Below are positions 35,848 to 44,734 of a stretch of DNA of 64,000 bases, in pieces. The stretch spans positions 393,868 through 457,867 of the forward strand of contig CAWAEG010000008.1 of the NCBI GenBank assembly GCA_963780895.1, in the 5' to 3' direction. The stretch comes from DASQFI01 sp963780895. GTDB lineage: Bacteria; Acidobacteriota; Vicinamibacteria; Vicinamibacterales; SCN-69-37. The position numbers and the translations under genes were made by a program. The notes beneath the pieces were generated by a model. That model did no database searches and was not told the DNA's origin. It saw only the letters and a list, made by a program, of their open reading frames with translations. Within the stretch, counting starts at the first letter, position 1. Every line of letters begins with the position of its first letter.

Positions 35848-38800
35848 CTACTTTGCGGCGGCGATGGGCGCGAGGTCCGCGCGCTTCAGGACGGCGTCGG
35901 TCTTGGCTTCACCCTTGATCCTGTCCAGCAGGCCTCGCGCCGACTGAAGATGTTGGCGCGCGACAGCGGAGTCGGCGCCCGCCCCGGTCAGGGCCTGCGC
36001 CAGCCAGTAGTGGCTTTGGGCCTGCTGAACCAGCAACCCGATGCGTTCGCTTGAAGCGAGCGCGGCCTCGAGCTCGGATTGCGCCTGCCCATACTGCTTC
36101 GACGCCACCAGCCACTCGCCGCGCACAATCGACGCGGACACGGCCTCCGGTTTGAACCCCCACCTGTCGGCTTCGATCGCGAGCGTTGCCAGATCATCCC
36201 CCGCGCGCGGACGACCCTCTTTCGCGTCCGTCATCGCCAGGTGCAGTCTCGACAGGACCATCCGGGACGTATCATTCGCCTTCGTCGCCGCCTGCAATGC
36301 CTGGGTGTAACGATCCCGTGCCTGCTTGAGATCGCCCTGACGGAGGAACAGATCGCCGTGATAGTTCAGGACGTCCGAGAGCAACGGCGGGATGTTCAAC
36401 TTCCGGGCGAGGGCTGCGGCCGACTCGAACGCTTTGGTCGCCTCGGTGACCTGACCGAGGTGTCCGAGCGCGCTCCCGTATTCAGCAGAAAGGATGACGG
36501 TCCAGTCGCTCTGCTCGGGGGTGCGCTGCATCGCGTCGTACGCGTCTTGGGCGGTCGCCCGCGCCGCTTCGAACCGCCCTTGCTGTCCGAAGAGCTTGGC
36601 CAGGCTGGATTGGACCTGTCCCAGGCCGCGTACGTCCTTCGCATCCCGTTGCAGTTTGAGCGCCTGCAGGAACCTCTGCTCGGCCTCGGCATATTGTCCC
36701 AGGCGTACCTGCGTCTCACCGACGTTGTACAACGCGTTCGCCGTGTTGATCGGCTTGTTGATTTTCTCGCCGACGCGGAGGCCCTGCTCGTAATAGGTCA
36801 ACGCCGCCTGGTGGTCAGCGCGAATCGTATGGATCGCGCCGATGTTCGATAGCAGCATGCCCTCGTAGTTCACATTCCGCTGATCCCGCTGAATGCGAAG
36901 CGAGTCGGTGAACGCGGTGAGTGCCCGATCGAGCTGTCCGGTATTCGCGTACGCGTTGCCGACCTCGATCAGCGTGTCGCCGATCCCCTGCTGATCCTTG
37001 ATCGTCTGGAACAGCGCCATCGATTCCTGGAACTGCTTGAGGGCCAGATCGAACTGGCCGAGGTTCGCCTGGACCTTGCCGATCTCCCGGATGTTCTCGG
37101 CCTCCAGGCGCTTGCGCCCGATTTGACGCGAAATCTTCAACCCCTGGTTCAACTCGTTCAGCGCCTGTTCGGGTTTGTTCAGCATCCGGTACACGCCGCC
37201 GATCCACTCCCGCGCCGTGGCCTGGCTTTCCAGGTTGTCGCGCTCGATGGCGATGTTCAGCGCCTTGGTGAGCGGCTCGAGGGCCGGCTGCGGCTGGCCC
37301 CGCTTCACCTGGGCGCGCCCAGTGCCCATGAGCGCCTCGAGGTTGTTGGGATCCCGCTCGGCGAGCTTCGTGTACTCGGCGTACGCTCTGTCGAAGTCCG
37401 CGTTCTCTTCGAGGGCGGAGGCGAGATCCGTGAGGACCTCGTCGCTCCCGGGCAGCAGCGTGGCCAGCTTGTCGTAGAAACCGACCGCTTCGGCCCGGTT
37501 CTTCATGATGCGCGCGTTGCTCGCGAGGACCATGAATTTCTCGGCATCGGGCAAGGCCCCGCTGAGACTGACCGACGTCCGCGCGTGCCGCTCGGCTTCT
37601 GGGGCATAACCCAACGCGGCGTAGGTCTGCGCCAGCCGGGCAAACGCCAGCGCGAACTCCTTGTCCTCCTCGGTGGACGTCTGGAAGGCCTTCATGGCGG
37701 CGAGCAGCTTGCCTTCACGAACCAACGCGATGCCCTCGTTGTACTTCTGCAGGGCCGAAAGCGATTTCGACGACGGGCGGTAGGAGGCGGCAGTTGCCGC
37801 CTTCAAATCATCCGGGGCAAGGGCCAGCTTCCCGCGGACCGCCTCTGCCAGACGACTGATGCTGGCAAGCAGCACCGTCTGGTTCTCGGCCGACTCGGGC
37901 ACGGATTCTGTCGTGCCCATCGGCAGGTCCTGCATGTTCGCGGTGATCTGGATCCTCGGACCGAACGTCGCGTACTGACCCGAGATGACGATGTCGGCCT
38001 TCGTGAGACTCGCGATCTGCTTCGTCCTGTCGGGATCCAGCCTGGTGTCTTGCGAAATCTGCAGGTCGCTCAGGATCTGGCCGATGGTTGAAGACGACAC
38101 GGCACGCAGCGCGCGCGACGAGCCGATCTGCGTCCTGAGCTCCTCGGCAATCGTCTGCCCGAGATAATCCATTGACCGGTCACCGGAAGCGTTCTGAAAC
38201 GGCAGGATCACGATCGAAACCGACCGTGTCGCGACGGCAGAGCCCCTGCCCGTAAACAAGCGGTCCCGATACAGAAACGCGCCAGTCCCGATCGCCAGCC
38301 CCGCAACGCCAGCAGCCACGAGGAGCCACAGACGCCTGGACGGCCGCTGAGCCATCGCACCGGCGGGAACCGGAACCGTCTGCCCCGGCATCGTCTGCCC
38401 TGGGAACATCTGTCCCGGGTACGTGTGCGTCGGGACCGGCTGCGTCCATGCGTGTGTCGCTGCCACCGTCGTGCCGTCGGTTGGATGTCCGTGCTCGTCG
38501 AGGCTCTCGAGGTCCTTGAGCAGTTCCTTCGTCTTCGGGTACCGATGATCGGCTTCGAGGGCGGTGCAGCGCGAAACGATATCGGAGACCGTTTGCGGGA
38601 GGTTGGGATCAACCGATCGGATCGGCGGCGCCGCCGTTGTCATCCGGTGCATGAGCGCCGCCAGTGAGCTCTCGCCGCCATGGCTCGACTTGCGGCGCCC
38701 GATGAGCATGTCCGAGAGAATCAAGCCGAAGGCATAAATGTCCGCGCGGTGATCGACCGTCTGACCCCGCGCCTGCTCCGGCGCCATGTAGTCGAGCGTG

Positions 38801-39747
38801 CCGACGACGGTGCCGACGACCGTCCCACCGGCAGTCCCTTCGGTGGACCGCGCAATGCCGAAGTCCGTAATCAGCGCGTGATCGTTGTCATCGAGCAGGA
38901 TGTTGGCGGGCTTGAGATCCCGATGGACAACGCCGGCGTCGTGCGCCGCGACCAGACCGCTCGCAATCTGCTTGGCGATGGAGAGCGCCCGCGAGAGCGG
39001 CAGCTTGTGCTCGGTCTTCAGGATGCTGCCCAGGTCCGATCCATGGACGTAGGGCATCGTGATGTACTTGACGCCCTCGACTTCGCCCATATCGTGAATG
39101 CGGACGACGTTCTTGTGCGTGACGTTGCGGGCGAGCAGGAGCTCGCGCTTGAAGCGACGCTCGAGCTCGCGCGCCGCTTCCGGATCCTGCATCGCCTCGG
39201 GCTTGATGACCTTGATCGCGACGACGACGCCGAGCTCCTGATCCCACGCCTGGTACACGGCGCCCATCCCGCCCGCGCCGAGCAGCCGCACCAGGTGGTA
39301 GCGCGGTCCGAACGGCTGACCGCCCATCTGTCCCTGGAACGCCGTGCCACCGACGGTCTTCACGGGACCGCCGGGTGCGGGCGTACCGGGACGCGGCGTG
39401 GTTGGCATCGGAAGTGGTGACCGTCCTCCGTGATGCGTCCCCATTCCCGGCGAGGCCGCGACGGTCATGTCCGAATCGGTCGGTACCAGTCGTGTCACGT
39501 CGGCTAGCGGCGTCCCGGATCCGGCCGGTGGCCAGACGCCGGTCGCAACTCCAGGGTCGGATCCCCCGCTGAGCCCCGGAGGCGTGCCCAGGACAGTCGC
39601 GTCATCGGCTTCCGGGTCGGGAGGCTTCGCGCGAGGCAGGTCGGTCTTGACGACGCTATCCGCGGTCGCCTGAGGCAGAAGGCGATCGCAGATCGTACAG
39701 CGACCATCGGGCGCGGGCGTCTCACCGCCGCAATAGGGGCAGGTCAT
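35848..39747 (-). CDS. Zinc-ribbon / Ser-Thr kinase / FlgO-like / TPR protein
   Basis: The protein has 1299 residues. A zinc ribbon opens it (Cys3, Cys6, Cys17, Cys20). A kinase domain follows (about 150-420) with GAGGMGAVYQ, VVAIKVI, HRDLKPANIL, DFGIARS and APEQ. A Pro/Thr/Gln-rich linker (MFPGQTMPGQTVP) precedes one membrane helix (near 470-490). Outside is a TolB/FlgO-like domain (VSIVILPFQNASGD) and then at least ten TPR repeats to the end. The topology is that of a transmembrane receptor kinase with a periplasmic protein-interaction sensor. The substrate is unknown. The frame is intact over 3.9 kb. A palindrome and promoter-like elements lie just upstream (39791-39814). Confidence 0.9.
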   Translation of the reverse strand: MTCPYCGGETPAPDGRCTICDRLLPQATADSVVKTDLPRAKPPDPEADDATVLGTPPGLSGGSDPGVATGVWPPAGSGTPLADVTRLVPTDSDMTVAASPGMGTHHGGRSPLPMPTTPRPGTPAPGGPVKTVGGTAFQGQMGGQPFGPRYHLVRLLGAGGMGAVYQAWDQELGVVVAIKVIKPEAMQDPEAARELERRFKRELLLARNVTHKNVVRIHDMGEVEGVKYITMPYVHGSDLGSILKTEHKLPLSRALSIAKQIASGLVAAHDAGVVHRDLKPANILLDDNDHALITDFGIARSTEGTAGGTVVGTVVGTLDYMAPEQARGQTVDHRADIYAFGLILSDMLIGRRKSSHGGESSLAALMHRMTTAAPPIRSVDPNLPQTVSDIVSRCTALEADHRYPKTKELLKDLESLDEHGHPTDGTTVAATHAWTQPVPTHTYPGQMFPGQTMPGQTVPVPAGAMAQRPSRRLWLLVAAGVAGLAIGTGAFLYRDRLFTGRGSAVATRSVSIVILPFQNASGDRSMDYLGQTIAEELRTQIGSSRALRAVSSSTIGQILSDLQISQDTRLDPDRTKQIASLTKADIVISGQYATFGPRIQITANMQDLPMGTTESVPESAENQTVLLASISRLAEAVRGKLALAPDDLKAATAASYRPSSKSLSALQKYNEGIALVREGKLLAAMKAFQTSTEEDKEFALAFARLAQTYAALGYAPEAERHARTSVSLSGALPDAEKFMVLASNARIMKNRAEAVGFYDKLATLLPGSDEVLTDLASALEENADFDRAYAEYTKLAERDPNNLEALMGTGRAQVKRGQPQPALEPLTKALNIAIERDNLESQATAREWIGGVYRMLNKPEQALNELNQGLKISRQIGRKRLEAENIREIGKVQANLGQFDLALKQFQESMALFQTIKDQQGIGDTLIEVGNAYANTGQLDRALTAFTDSLRIQRDQRNVNYEGMLLSNIGAIHTIRADHQAALTYYEQGLRVGEKINKPINTANALYNVGETQVRLGQYAEAEQRFLQALKLQRDAKDVRGLGQVQSSLAKLFGQQGRFEAARATAQDAYDAMQRTPEQSDWTVILSAEYGSALGHLGQVTEATKAFESAAALARKLNIPPLLSDVLNYHGDLFLRQGDLKQARDRYTQALQAATKANDTSRMVLSRLHLAMTDAKEGRPRAGDDLATLAIEADRWGFKPEAVSASIVRGEWLVASKQYGQAQSELEAALASSERIGLLVQQAQSHYWLAQALTGAGADSAVARQHLQSARGLLDRIKGEAKTDAVLKRADLAPIAAAK

Positions 39748-39790
39748 TTCGCGTCTTGGTGGGCCAAAACGGAGGTCACATTATTACGTC

Positions 39791-39814
39791 AACCTGTTGA
39801 CATGACAACAGGTT
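39791..39814 (-). promoter_or_regulatory. Palindrome at the promoter of the TPR kinase gene
   Basis: AACCTGTTG and CAACAGGTT are exact inverted repeats around 6 nt. On the minus strand a TTGTCA within it is followed, 16-17 nt on, by TAATAAT, a plausible sigma-70 promoter, so a repressor bound here would cover the -35 region. No regulator gene is adjacent. Confidence 0.45.
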
Positions 39815-39985
39815 TCCGGGATGCCGGGGCCTTCCCGCACGGAAGGGGCTATCGGCCATCCGGCCTCACATCACCATCGCCAGATGACCAGGACGCGTAA
39901 GATGGTCGACGACGTGCCGCTCCCGTTCAACCTCGGCTACGCGTTCTGAGGGCACCGGCGGATCGAGGCGATCGAAGAGGAAGAC

Positions 39986-40489
39986 ATGCGCCTACCCGTA
40001 GTTCTGGCGTGCGCCCTGCTCGTGCCGGCCGGCGCGCGGGCGCAGACCGTAGCGACCGCAGAATCTCCCCCGGCTTCAGCGGAACAGTACGAACAGGAGC
40101 ATCGTCCCCGTCCGCCGACGCGCCTGTACCTCGGCATGTGGACGGCACACCTCAAGAACGATGTGATTGCGCTCGACAACAACTGGGCCGTCGGTCTGTC
40201 CTGGCGCGGTTTTTTCGGCGCGACGTTTCTCAATTCCTACGGCCGGCGCGCCTACACCGGCGGGATCCAACGCACGATCGTATCAACCGACCCTCGCCCA
40301 ATCGGCGCGTCGCTGGGCTTCCGGCTCGGATTCGTGACGGGTTACGACGGACGGCTCATGCGGCTGGCGCGCGAGACGCCGGTCCTGCCTTTGGTGCAAC
40401 CCTTCGCGTCGATCGACGTCCAGCACGTGAGCTTCGAGGTGTCCTACACGTTCGTCGTCGTCTCGCTCGCGATGTCGTACCGGTTCTGA
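39986..40489 (+). CDS. Small outer-membrane beta-barrel protein
   Basis: The protein has 167 residues. A signal peptide ends near ARAQ; a short acidic linker follows, then alternating amphipathic strands (RLYLGMWTAHLKN, NWAVGLSWRGFFGATFLNSYG) ending in MSYRF, the usual terminal Phe of barrel proteins. The size suggests an eight-stranded barrel. The early LGMWTAHL and the internal NNWAVGLSW recall lipid-A-modifying barrel enzymes such as PagP, but no catalytic signature is certain, so the function stays open. The gene stands alone between a kinase and a cytochrome gene. Confidence 0.6.
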   Translation: MRLPVVLACALLVPAGARAQTVATAESPPASAEQYEQEHRPRPPTRLYLGMWTAHLKNDVIALDNNWAVGLSWRGFFGATFLNSYGRRAYTGGIQRTIVSTDPRPIGASLGFRLGFVTGYDGRLMRLARETPVLPLVQPFASIDVQHVSFEVSYTFVVVSLAMSYRF

Positions 40490-40604
40490 GAATCGACCGC
40501 TCGGGCCGAACACCCTCGAGCCGCTTCACCCCACCTGAAGCCGTTTCACCCCGAACCTGCGGCACGCAGTCCGGCGGCTGTGGCACGCTCGGGCCGGAGG
40601 AAGC

Positions 40605-41003
40605 ATGCGTCTCCTGATCGCGTCGGCTACGATCTTCACGCTTGCGTTCGCCAGCGCCGGGTTCCGCGCGCCGGACCAGCTGCCGCAGAAGTTCACGAAT
40701 CTCAAGATCCTGCCGACGGACATCGCGCCCCGCGATCTCGTCTCGATCATGAAACAGTTCTGCTCCGACCTGAACGTCCGGTGCGAGCACTGTCACGTCG
40801 GCGAGGGCAACGACCTCAGCAAGTTCGACTTCGCGTCCGATGCGCGGCCGACGAAAGCCTCCGCGCGCGTCATGCTGAAGATGGTCTCGGCGATCAACGG
40901 CGAACATTTGAAAACCCTCCCTAAGCCGGCGACGCAGCCGGTGACCTGTTTTACTTGCCACCGTGGAGCCGCGAAGCCGGCGACGCGACCCGGCGGCGGC
41001 TGA
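40605..41003 (+). CDS. Exported dihaem c-type cytochrome, reaction-centre cytochrome family
   Basis: The protein has 132 residues with GGAGGA before the ATG and a signal peptide (LIASATIFTLAFASAG). Two haem-binding motifs are present, CEHCH (Cys60-His64) and CFTCH (Cys115-His119). The stretch NLKILPTDIAPRDLVSIM followed by CSDLNVRC resembles the photosynthetic-reaction-centre cytochrome c subunit domain, widespread in non-phototrophic Acidobacteria as small periplasmic cytochromes. It probably carries electrons in the periplasm; the partner is unknown. There are no photosynthesis genes nearby. Confidence 0.8.
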   Translation: MRLLIASATIFTLAFASAGFRAPDQLPQKFTNLKILPTDIAPRDLVSIMKQFCSDLNVRCEHCHVGEGNDLSKFDFASDARPTKASARVMLKMVSAINGEHLKTLPKPATQPVTCFTCHRGAAKPATRPGGG

Positions 41004-41038
41004 CAGGCCGCGTAGTTCAGCGGCCTGCTGCGCGGTGA

Positions 41039-41044
41039 TATAAG
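41039..41044 (+). promoter_or_regulatory. TATAAG box 6 nt before the LytS-like kinase start (leaderless)
   Basis: TATAAG ends 6 nt before the ATG at 41051, so transcription would begin at about the start codon. No Shine-Dalgarno is present. Confidence 0.4.
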
Positions 41045-41050
41045 CCCTCC

Positions 41051-42130
41051 ATGCGCGGCCGGCTGCGGACAGCGTTGCTCATCTGGTCCGCCTGGACCGC
41101 GCTCGCCGTCTTCTTCGCGCTCACGTCGTCGCTCACCTACGTCTCCCAGGGCCGGCCGGCGATCTGGGGGCTCTCGCTTGCGTACTCGCTGGGGCAGTGG
41201 TGGATCTGGGCGCTCCTGACGCCACTCGTCTTCTGGCTCGCGGCACGGTACCGGCTCACGCTGGCGCGTCTTGCCACGCGTCTTCCGCTCCACCTCGTGA
41301 TGGGCCTCGGGGTCGCGTTGATCAAAGTGCGTGCGGAAGGTTTCGTGCGGCAGTGGCTGTTCGGCGTCAGTCCGTACCTTCTCATCAGCAACCTCGCGTT
41401 GCAGATGCTGATCTACTGGGCGCTGGTCGGCGTCGCACACGCGCTCGACGCCTACGGCCGGAGCCGGCAGCAGGCCGCGGAGGTGCAGGCGCGACTGGGC
41501 CGGGCTCAGCTCGAATTGCTGCGAACGCAGCTCCAGCCGCACTTCTTGTTCAACGCGTTGAACGTCATCGCCGAACTGGTGCACGAGGATCCGGAGCGAG
41601 CCGACCGGATGATCGGCCGGCTCAGCAACCTGCTGCGATCGACGCTCGACGCGGGGGACCGGCCCTTCGTGACCCTCGACGAGGAAGTTGGCCTGGTGCA
41701 GTCCTACGTGCAGATTCAGGAAGCGCGATTCGGCGAACGGCTGTCAGTGGGAATCGACGTGGCTCCGGACTGCCGGACCGCGCTCGTGCCTCATCTGCTG
41801 CTGCAGCCCCTTGTCGAAAACGCGATCCAGCACGGGGTCGCGCCAAGGGCCGACGGCGGGACCATCAGGATCCGTGCGAGCCGCGACGGCGACGGCCTGA
41901 GTATTCGGATCGAAGACGACGGGTCCGGCGTGAGAGGGGAGTCGAAAGCCGGCATTGGCCTCTCGAACACGCGCGCGCGTCTGGAATCGCTGTACGGTGA
42001 CGACGCGTCGTTCGATCTGGTTCCACGTGCCGGCGGGGGAGCGGCGGCCACTATCCGGATCCCGTTCGACGGGTCTCGGGGACAGGTTTTGAGTTCGAAA
42101 CCTGTCCCCGACCGTCCCCGATCCCGATGA
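41051..42130 (+). CDS. LytS/YehU-type sensor histidine kinase
   Basis: The protein has 359 residues with four N-terminal membrane helices (about 8-30, 42-65, 80-95, 110-130), a short coiled linker, and a His_kinase domain: LQPHFLFNALN with His164, then an ATPase with LLLQPLVENAIQHG (N-box) and DDGSGV. This group phosphorylates LytTR regulators. The regulator starts in the ATGA overlap at its stop. The last 20 codons run through a REP-like palindrome (42078-42109), so the C-terminal tail after IRIPFDG is probably repeat-derived and not part of the fold. Confidence 0.9.
   Translation: MRGRLRTALLIWSAWTALAVFFALTSSLTYVSQGRPAIWGLSLAYSLGQWWIWALLTPLVFWLAARYRLTLARLATRLPLHLVMGLGVALIKVRAEGFVRQWLFGVSPYLLISNLALQMLIYWALVGVAHALDAYGRSRQQAAEVQARLGRAQLELLRTQLQPHFLFNALNVIAELVHEDPERADRMIGRLSNLLRSTLDAGDRPFVTLDEEVGLVQSYVQIQEARFGERLSVGIDVAPDCRTALVPHLLLQPLVENAIQHGVAPRADGGTIRIRASRDGDGLSIRIEDDGSGVRGESKAGIGLSNTRARLESLYGDDASFDLVPRAGGGAAATIRIPFDGSRGQVLSSKPVPDRPRSR
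42078..42109. repeat. REP-like palindrome GGGGACAGGTTT / AAACCTGTCCCC
   Basis: An exact 12-bp inverted repeat with an 8-nt loop lies inside the last codons of the histidine kinase gene. A related element with GGGGACGGGTCT arms lies at 44695-44732, so this looks like a dispersed family and not a terminator. Confidence 0.6.
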
Positions 42131-42894
42131 AGATGCGCATCGTCATTGTCGACGACGAGCCGCTCGCGCGCCGGCGATTGAAACGGCTGTTGGCCGGGTC
42201 GGGTGGCGTGACGATCGCGGGCGAGGCGGGTGACGGTCTCAGCGCGGTCACCTGCATCAACAATCTCCGTCCGGACGTCGTCCTCCTCGACGTCCAGATG
42301 CCGGAGCTCGACGGATTCGGCGTCGTCGCCCGGCTCGTCCGGCCGGCACCGCTCATCATCTTTCTGACCGCCTTCGACCGCTATGCGATCCAGGCCTTCG
42401 AGGTGCATGCGATTGACTATCTGCTGAAGCCGGTGTCGCGCGATCGGCTGGCCGACGCGCTCACCCACGCCCGAGATCGATTGACATCGCGGGATGGCCA
42501 TCCGGACACGAACCTGACGGCCCTGATGGAGTCGCTCGCGCGACGCCGCCGCGCCGCGACCCGGCTGCCCGTGCGATCGGATGGTCGCGTGGAGCTCGTG
42601 GACGTCACGACGATCGACTGGATCGAAGCCGCCGACAACTACGTCGTGCTCCACGCCGGCAGGCGGACGCATGTTTTGCGCGAAACCCTCTCACGGCTGG
42701 AAGAGCGCCTCGACCCCGAGCAGTTCGTCCGGATCCACCGATCGGCCATCGTGCGGCTCGATCGCGTCGTGCGGCTCGAGTCTGCCTCGCGCGGCGACTA
42801 CGACGTCACTCTTCGCGACGGCACGCGGCTCACGCTGAGCCGGACGTGCCGTTCGCGGCTCGAAAAAGCCGTGCGGACGGAAATCTGGAAGTAG
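42127..42894 (+). CDS. LytTR-family response regulator
   Basis: The protein has 255 residues. The receiver (1-125) has IVDDEPLARRR, phospho-acceptor Asp55 in VLLDVQMPE and the conserved Lys in YLLKPVS. The LytTR DNA-binding domain (about 150-250) shows VTTIDWIEAADNYVVLH and FVRIHRSAIVRLD. It pairs with the LytS-like kinase through a 4-bp overlap. LytTR proteins bind direct repeats upstream of target genes, often for cell-surface or stress functions; the targets are not evident here. Confidence 0.9.
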   Translation: MKMRIVIVDDEPLARRRLKRLLAGSGGVTIAGEAGDGLSAVTCINNLRPDVVLLDVQMPELDGFGVVARLVRPAPLIIFLTAFDRYAIQAFEVHAIDYLLKPVSRDRLADALTHARDRLTSRDGHPDTNLTALMESLARRRRAATRLPVRSDGRVELVDVTTIDWIEAADNYVVLHAGRRTHVLRETLSRLEERLDPEQFVRIHRSAIVRLDRVVRLESASRGDYDVTLRDGTRLTLSRTCRSRLEKAVRTEIWK

Positions 42895-42939
42895 GCTTGA
42901 GGAAGGTGAACATGTACGACGCGATCATAGCCACGGTCT

Positions 42940-44208
42940 TCAGGGACCGGTCTGGCACGACGCCGCGCGATCGAGAAGCAGCTGGCGCTCGCGGACGTTG
43001 CGGGTCAGCGCCGCGGCCCGCTCGAACTCCGGCCGCGCGTCAGCCGGACGCCCAAGCCGGACGAGCAGATCGGCGCGCACAGCCGGGAGCAGGTGATAGT
43101 CCTTGAGCGACGGCTCCGATCGGAGCCCGTCGACGAGCGCGAGGCCAGCCGCGGGTCCCCGAGCCATCGCCACGGCCACCGCCCGGTTCAGCTCCACGAC
43201 GGGCGAGGGCATCATCGCCAGGAGCAGATCGTAAAGGCCGACGATCGTCGACCACTCCGTCTCTTCCGGCGTCAGCGCAATCGCGTGGCAGGCCGCGATC
43301 GCCGCCTGCAGGGCGTACGGACCGCGGGCAACGCCGAGCGAGTCTGCCCGGCGAAGCGCCGCCAGGCCTCGGCCGATCAGCAGTCGATCCCAGAGCGCGC
43401 GGTTCTGATCGAGAAGCAGGACGGGCGCGCCGGAAGGTCCGACGCGCGCCTTCGACCGCGAAGCCTGAATCTCCATGAGCGCGACCAGGCCGTGAACGTC
43501 GGGTTCGTTCGGCGCCAGCTCGGCCAGGATGCGCCCGAGCCGCAGCGCGTCCTCGCAGAGCGCCGGGCGCATCCAGTCGTCACCCGCGGTCGCCGAGTAA
43601 CCCTCGTTGAAGATCAGGTAGACCACTTCGAGCACCGACGACAGCCGTGCGGCCAGCTCGGCGCCGCGCGGAACCTCGAATGGGACCTGCTTGTCAGCCA
43701 GCGTGCGCTTGGCGCGGACGATTCGCTGGGCGATCGTCGGCTCGGCGACGAGGAAGGCACGGGCAATCTCGTCGGTCGTGAGGCCGCCGAGGAGACGCAA
43801 CGTGAGCGCGACGCGGGCCTCGGTCGAGAGCACGGGATGACAGGCGATGAAGACGAGGCGGAGCAGGTCGTCCCCGACGTGGTCGTCCAGCGCGTCGTCG
43901 ATCGCCAGGACGTTGCGGAACTGCTCCTCCTCGAGGGTGTGACCAAGCTCTTCGTGCTTCCGTTCGAGGAGTTTGCCGCGCCGGAAGTGATCGATTGCGC
44001 GATGCTTGGCTGTGGCCATGAGCCAGGCGCCGGGGTTGCGCGGGACGCCCGACTCCGGCCACTGCTGCAGCGCCGCCACGAGCGCATCCTGCGCGAGATC
44101 TTCGGCCAGCCCGACGTCGCGCACGACGCGCGTCAACGCCGCGATCAACTTCGGCGCTTCGATCCTCCAGACCGCTTCGGTTGCGCTCCTGGTCTCGGTG
44201 CTGGCCAC
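42940..44208 (-). CDS. ECF42-type RNA polymerase sigma factor with TPR-like C-terminal extension
   Basis: The protein has 422 residues. Region 2 includes LAEDLAQDALVAALQQWP and HRAIDHFRR; region 4 is LRLLGGLTTDEIARAFLV followed by EPTIAQRIVRAKRTL. After residue 190 a helical extension of about 230 residues (VYLIFNEGYSATAG onward) is typical of group ECF42, in which it takes the place of an anti-sigma factor in controlling activity. The gene for a DGPF/YCII protein lies 27 bp upstream on the same strand, the conserved partner of this group. The regulon is usually the DGPF gene itself; the signal is unknown. Confidence 0.9.
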   Translation of the reverse strand: MASTETRSATEAVWRIEAPKLIAALTRVVRDVGLAEDLAQDALVAALQQWPESGVPRNPGAWLMATAKHRAIDHFRRGKLLERKHEELGHTLEEEQFRNVLAIDDALDDHVGDDLLRLVFIACHPVLSTEARVALTLRLLGGLTTDEIARAFLVAEPTIAQRIVRAKRTLADKQVPFEVPRGAELAARLSSVLEVVYLIFNEGYSATAGDDWMRPALCEDALRLGRILAELAPNEPDVHGLVALMEIQASRSKARVGPSGAPVLLLDQNRALWDRLLIGRGLAALRRADSLGVARGPYALQAAIAACHAIALTPEETEWSTIVGLYDLLLAMMPSPVVELNRAVAVAMARGPAAGLALVDGLRSEPSLKDYHLLPAVRADLLVRLGRPADARPEFERAAALTRNVRERQLLLDRAASCQTGP

Positions 44209-44234
44209 CGAGACCGATCAGAGCACACGCCGCG

Positions 44235-44636
44235 TCAAGCCTTCAACTGTTCGCGGATCCTCGTGTGGTGGTCGATGGCGGCGCCAGCCCCGAAATCCTC
44301 GAGCTCGAAGACCTGCCGCACTTCGACCTCGCCGTCGTCGAAGGGCACACGCCGCGCCCACTCGAGCGCCTCTTCCATGGATTTGGCCTGGATCAACCAG
44401 AAACCGGCGATGAGCTCCTTGGCTTCCGCGAACGGCCCGTCGATGACGGTACGCTTGGCCCCGGAATAGCGGACCCGGGCGCCTTTCGAGCTGGCCTGCA
44501 ACCCTTCTCCCGCGAGCAGAACTCCGGCCTTCAGAAGCTCCTCGTTGTATTTCGCCATGTCGGCGAGTTCCTTTTCGGTAGGCAGCACGCCCGCTTCGGA
44601 TTCCTTGCTGGCCTTGACGATCATCATGAATCTCAT
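44235..44636 (-). CDS. DGPF (YCII-related) protein, ECF42 partner
   Basis: The protein has 133 residues and begins MRFMMIVKASKESEAG. It contains the name-giving motif in VIDGPFAEAKELIAGFWLI and later AKSMEEALEWARRVPF. It is a small ferredoxin-like-fold protein encoded next to ECF42 sigma genes in many genomes; a dehydratase- or isomerase-like activity has been guessed for the fold, but none is established. Being upstream of the sigma gene on the same strand suggests co-transcription and sigma-dependent expression. Confidence 0.9.
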   Translation of the reverse strand: MRFMMIVKASKESEAGVLPTEKELADMAKYNEELLKAGVLLAGEGLQASSKGARVRYSGAKRTVIDGPFAEAKELIAGFWLIQAKSMEEALEWARRVPFDDGEVEVRQVFELEDFGAGAAIDHHTRIREQLKA

Positions 44637-44694
44637 GACAGTGTTTCTCCTCTATCGACACGTCGAATGGGGATGTGCCGGATCGACACGGGCA

Positions 44695-44732
44695 GGGGAC
44701 GGGTCTCGCTTGCGCGAGCAAGACCCGTCCCC
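44695..44732. repeat. REP-like palindrome GGGGACGGGTCT / AGACCCGTCCCC
   Basis: Exact 12-bp arms enclose a shorter inner hairpin (GCT...AGC). It lies between the DGPF gene and the 3' end of the DUF4214-like gene, overlapping neither coding core. It is related to the element at 42078. Confidence 0.6.
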
Positions 44733-44734
44733 AC

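Noticed and set aside
39884..39950. Short frame ending VPLPFNLGYAF before the outer-membrane protein gene
   Set aside because: It looks like the last strand of a barrel protein, but only about 20 codons exist and nothing upstream supports a gene.
42912..42960. ATG-led frame reading MYDAII between the LytTR and ECF42 genes
   Set aside because: The start resembles that of FAD-dependent oxidoreductases sometimes found near ECF42 genes, but the match is only six residues and what follows is antisense to the sigma gene.
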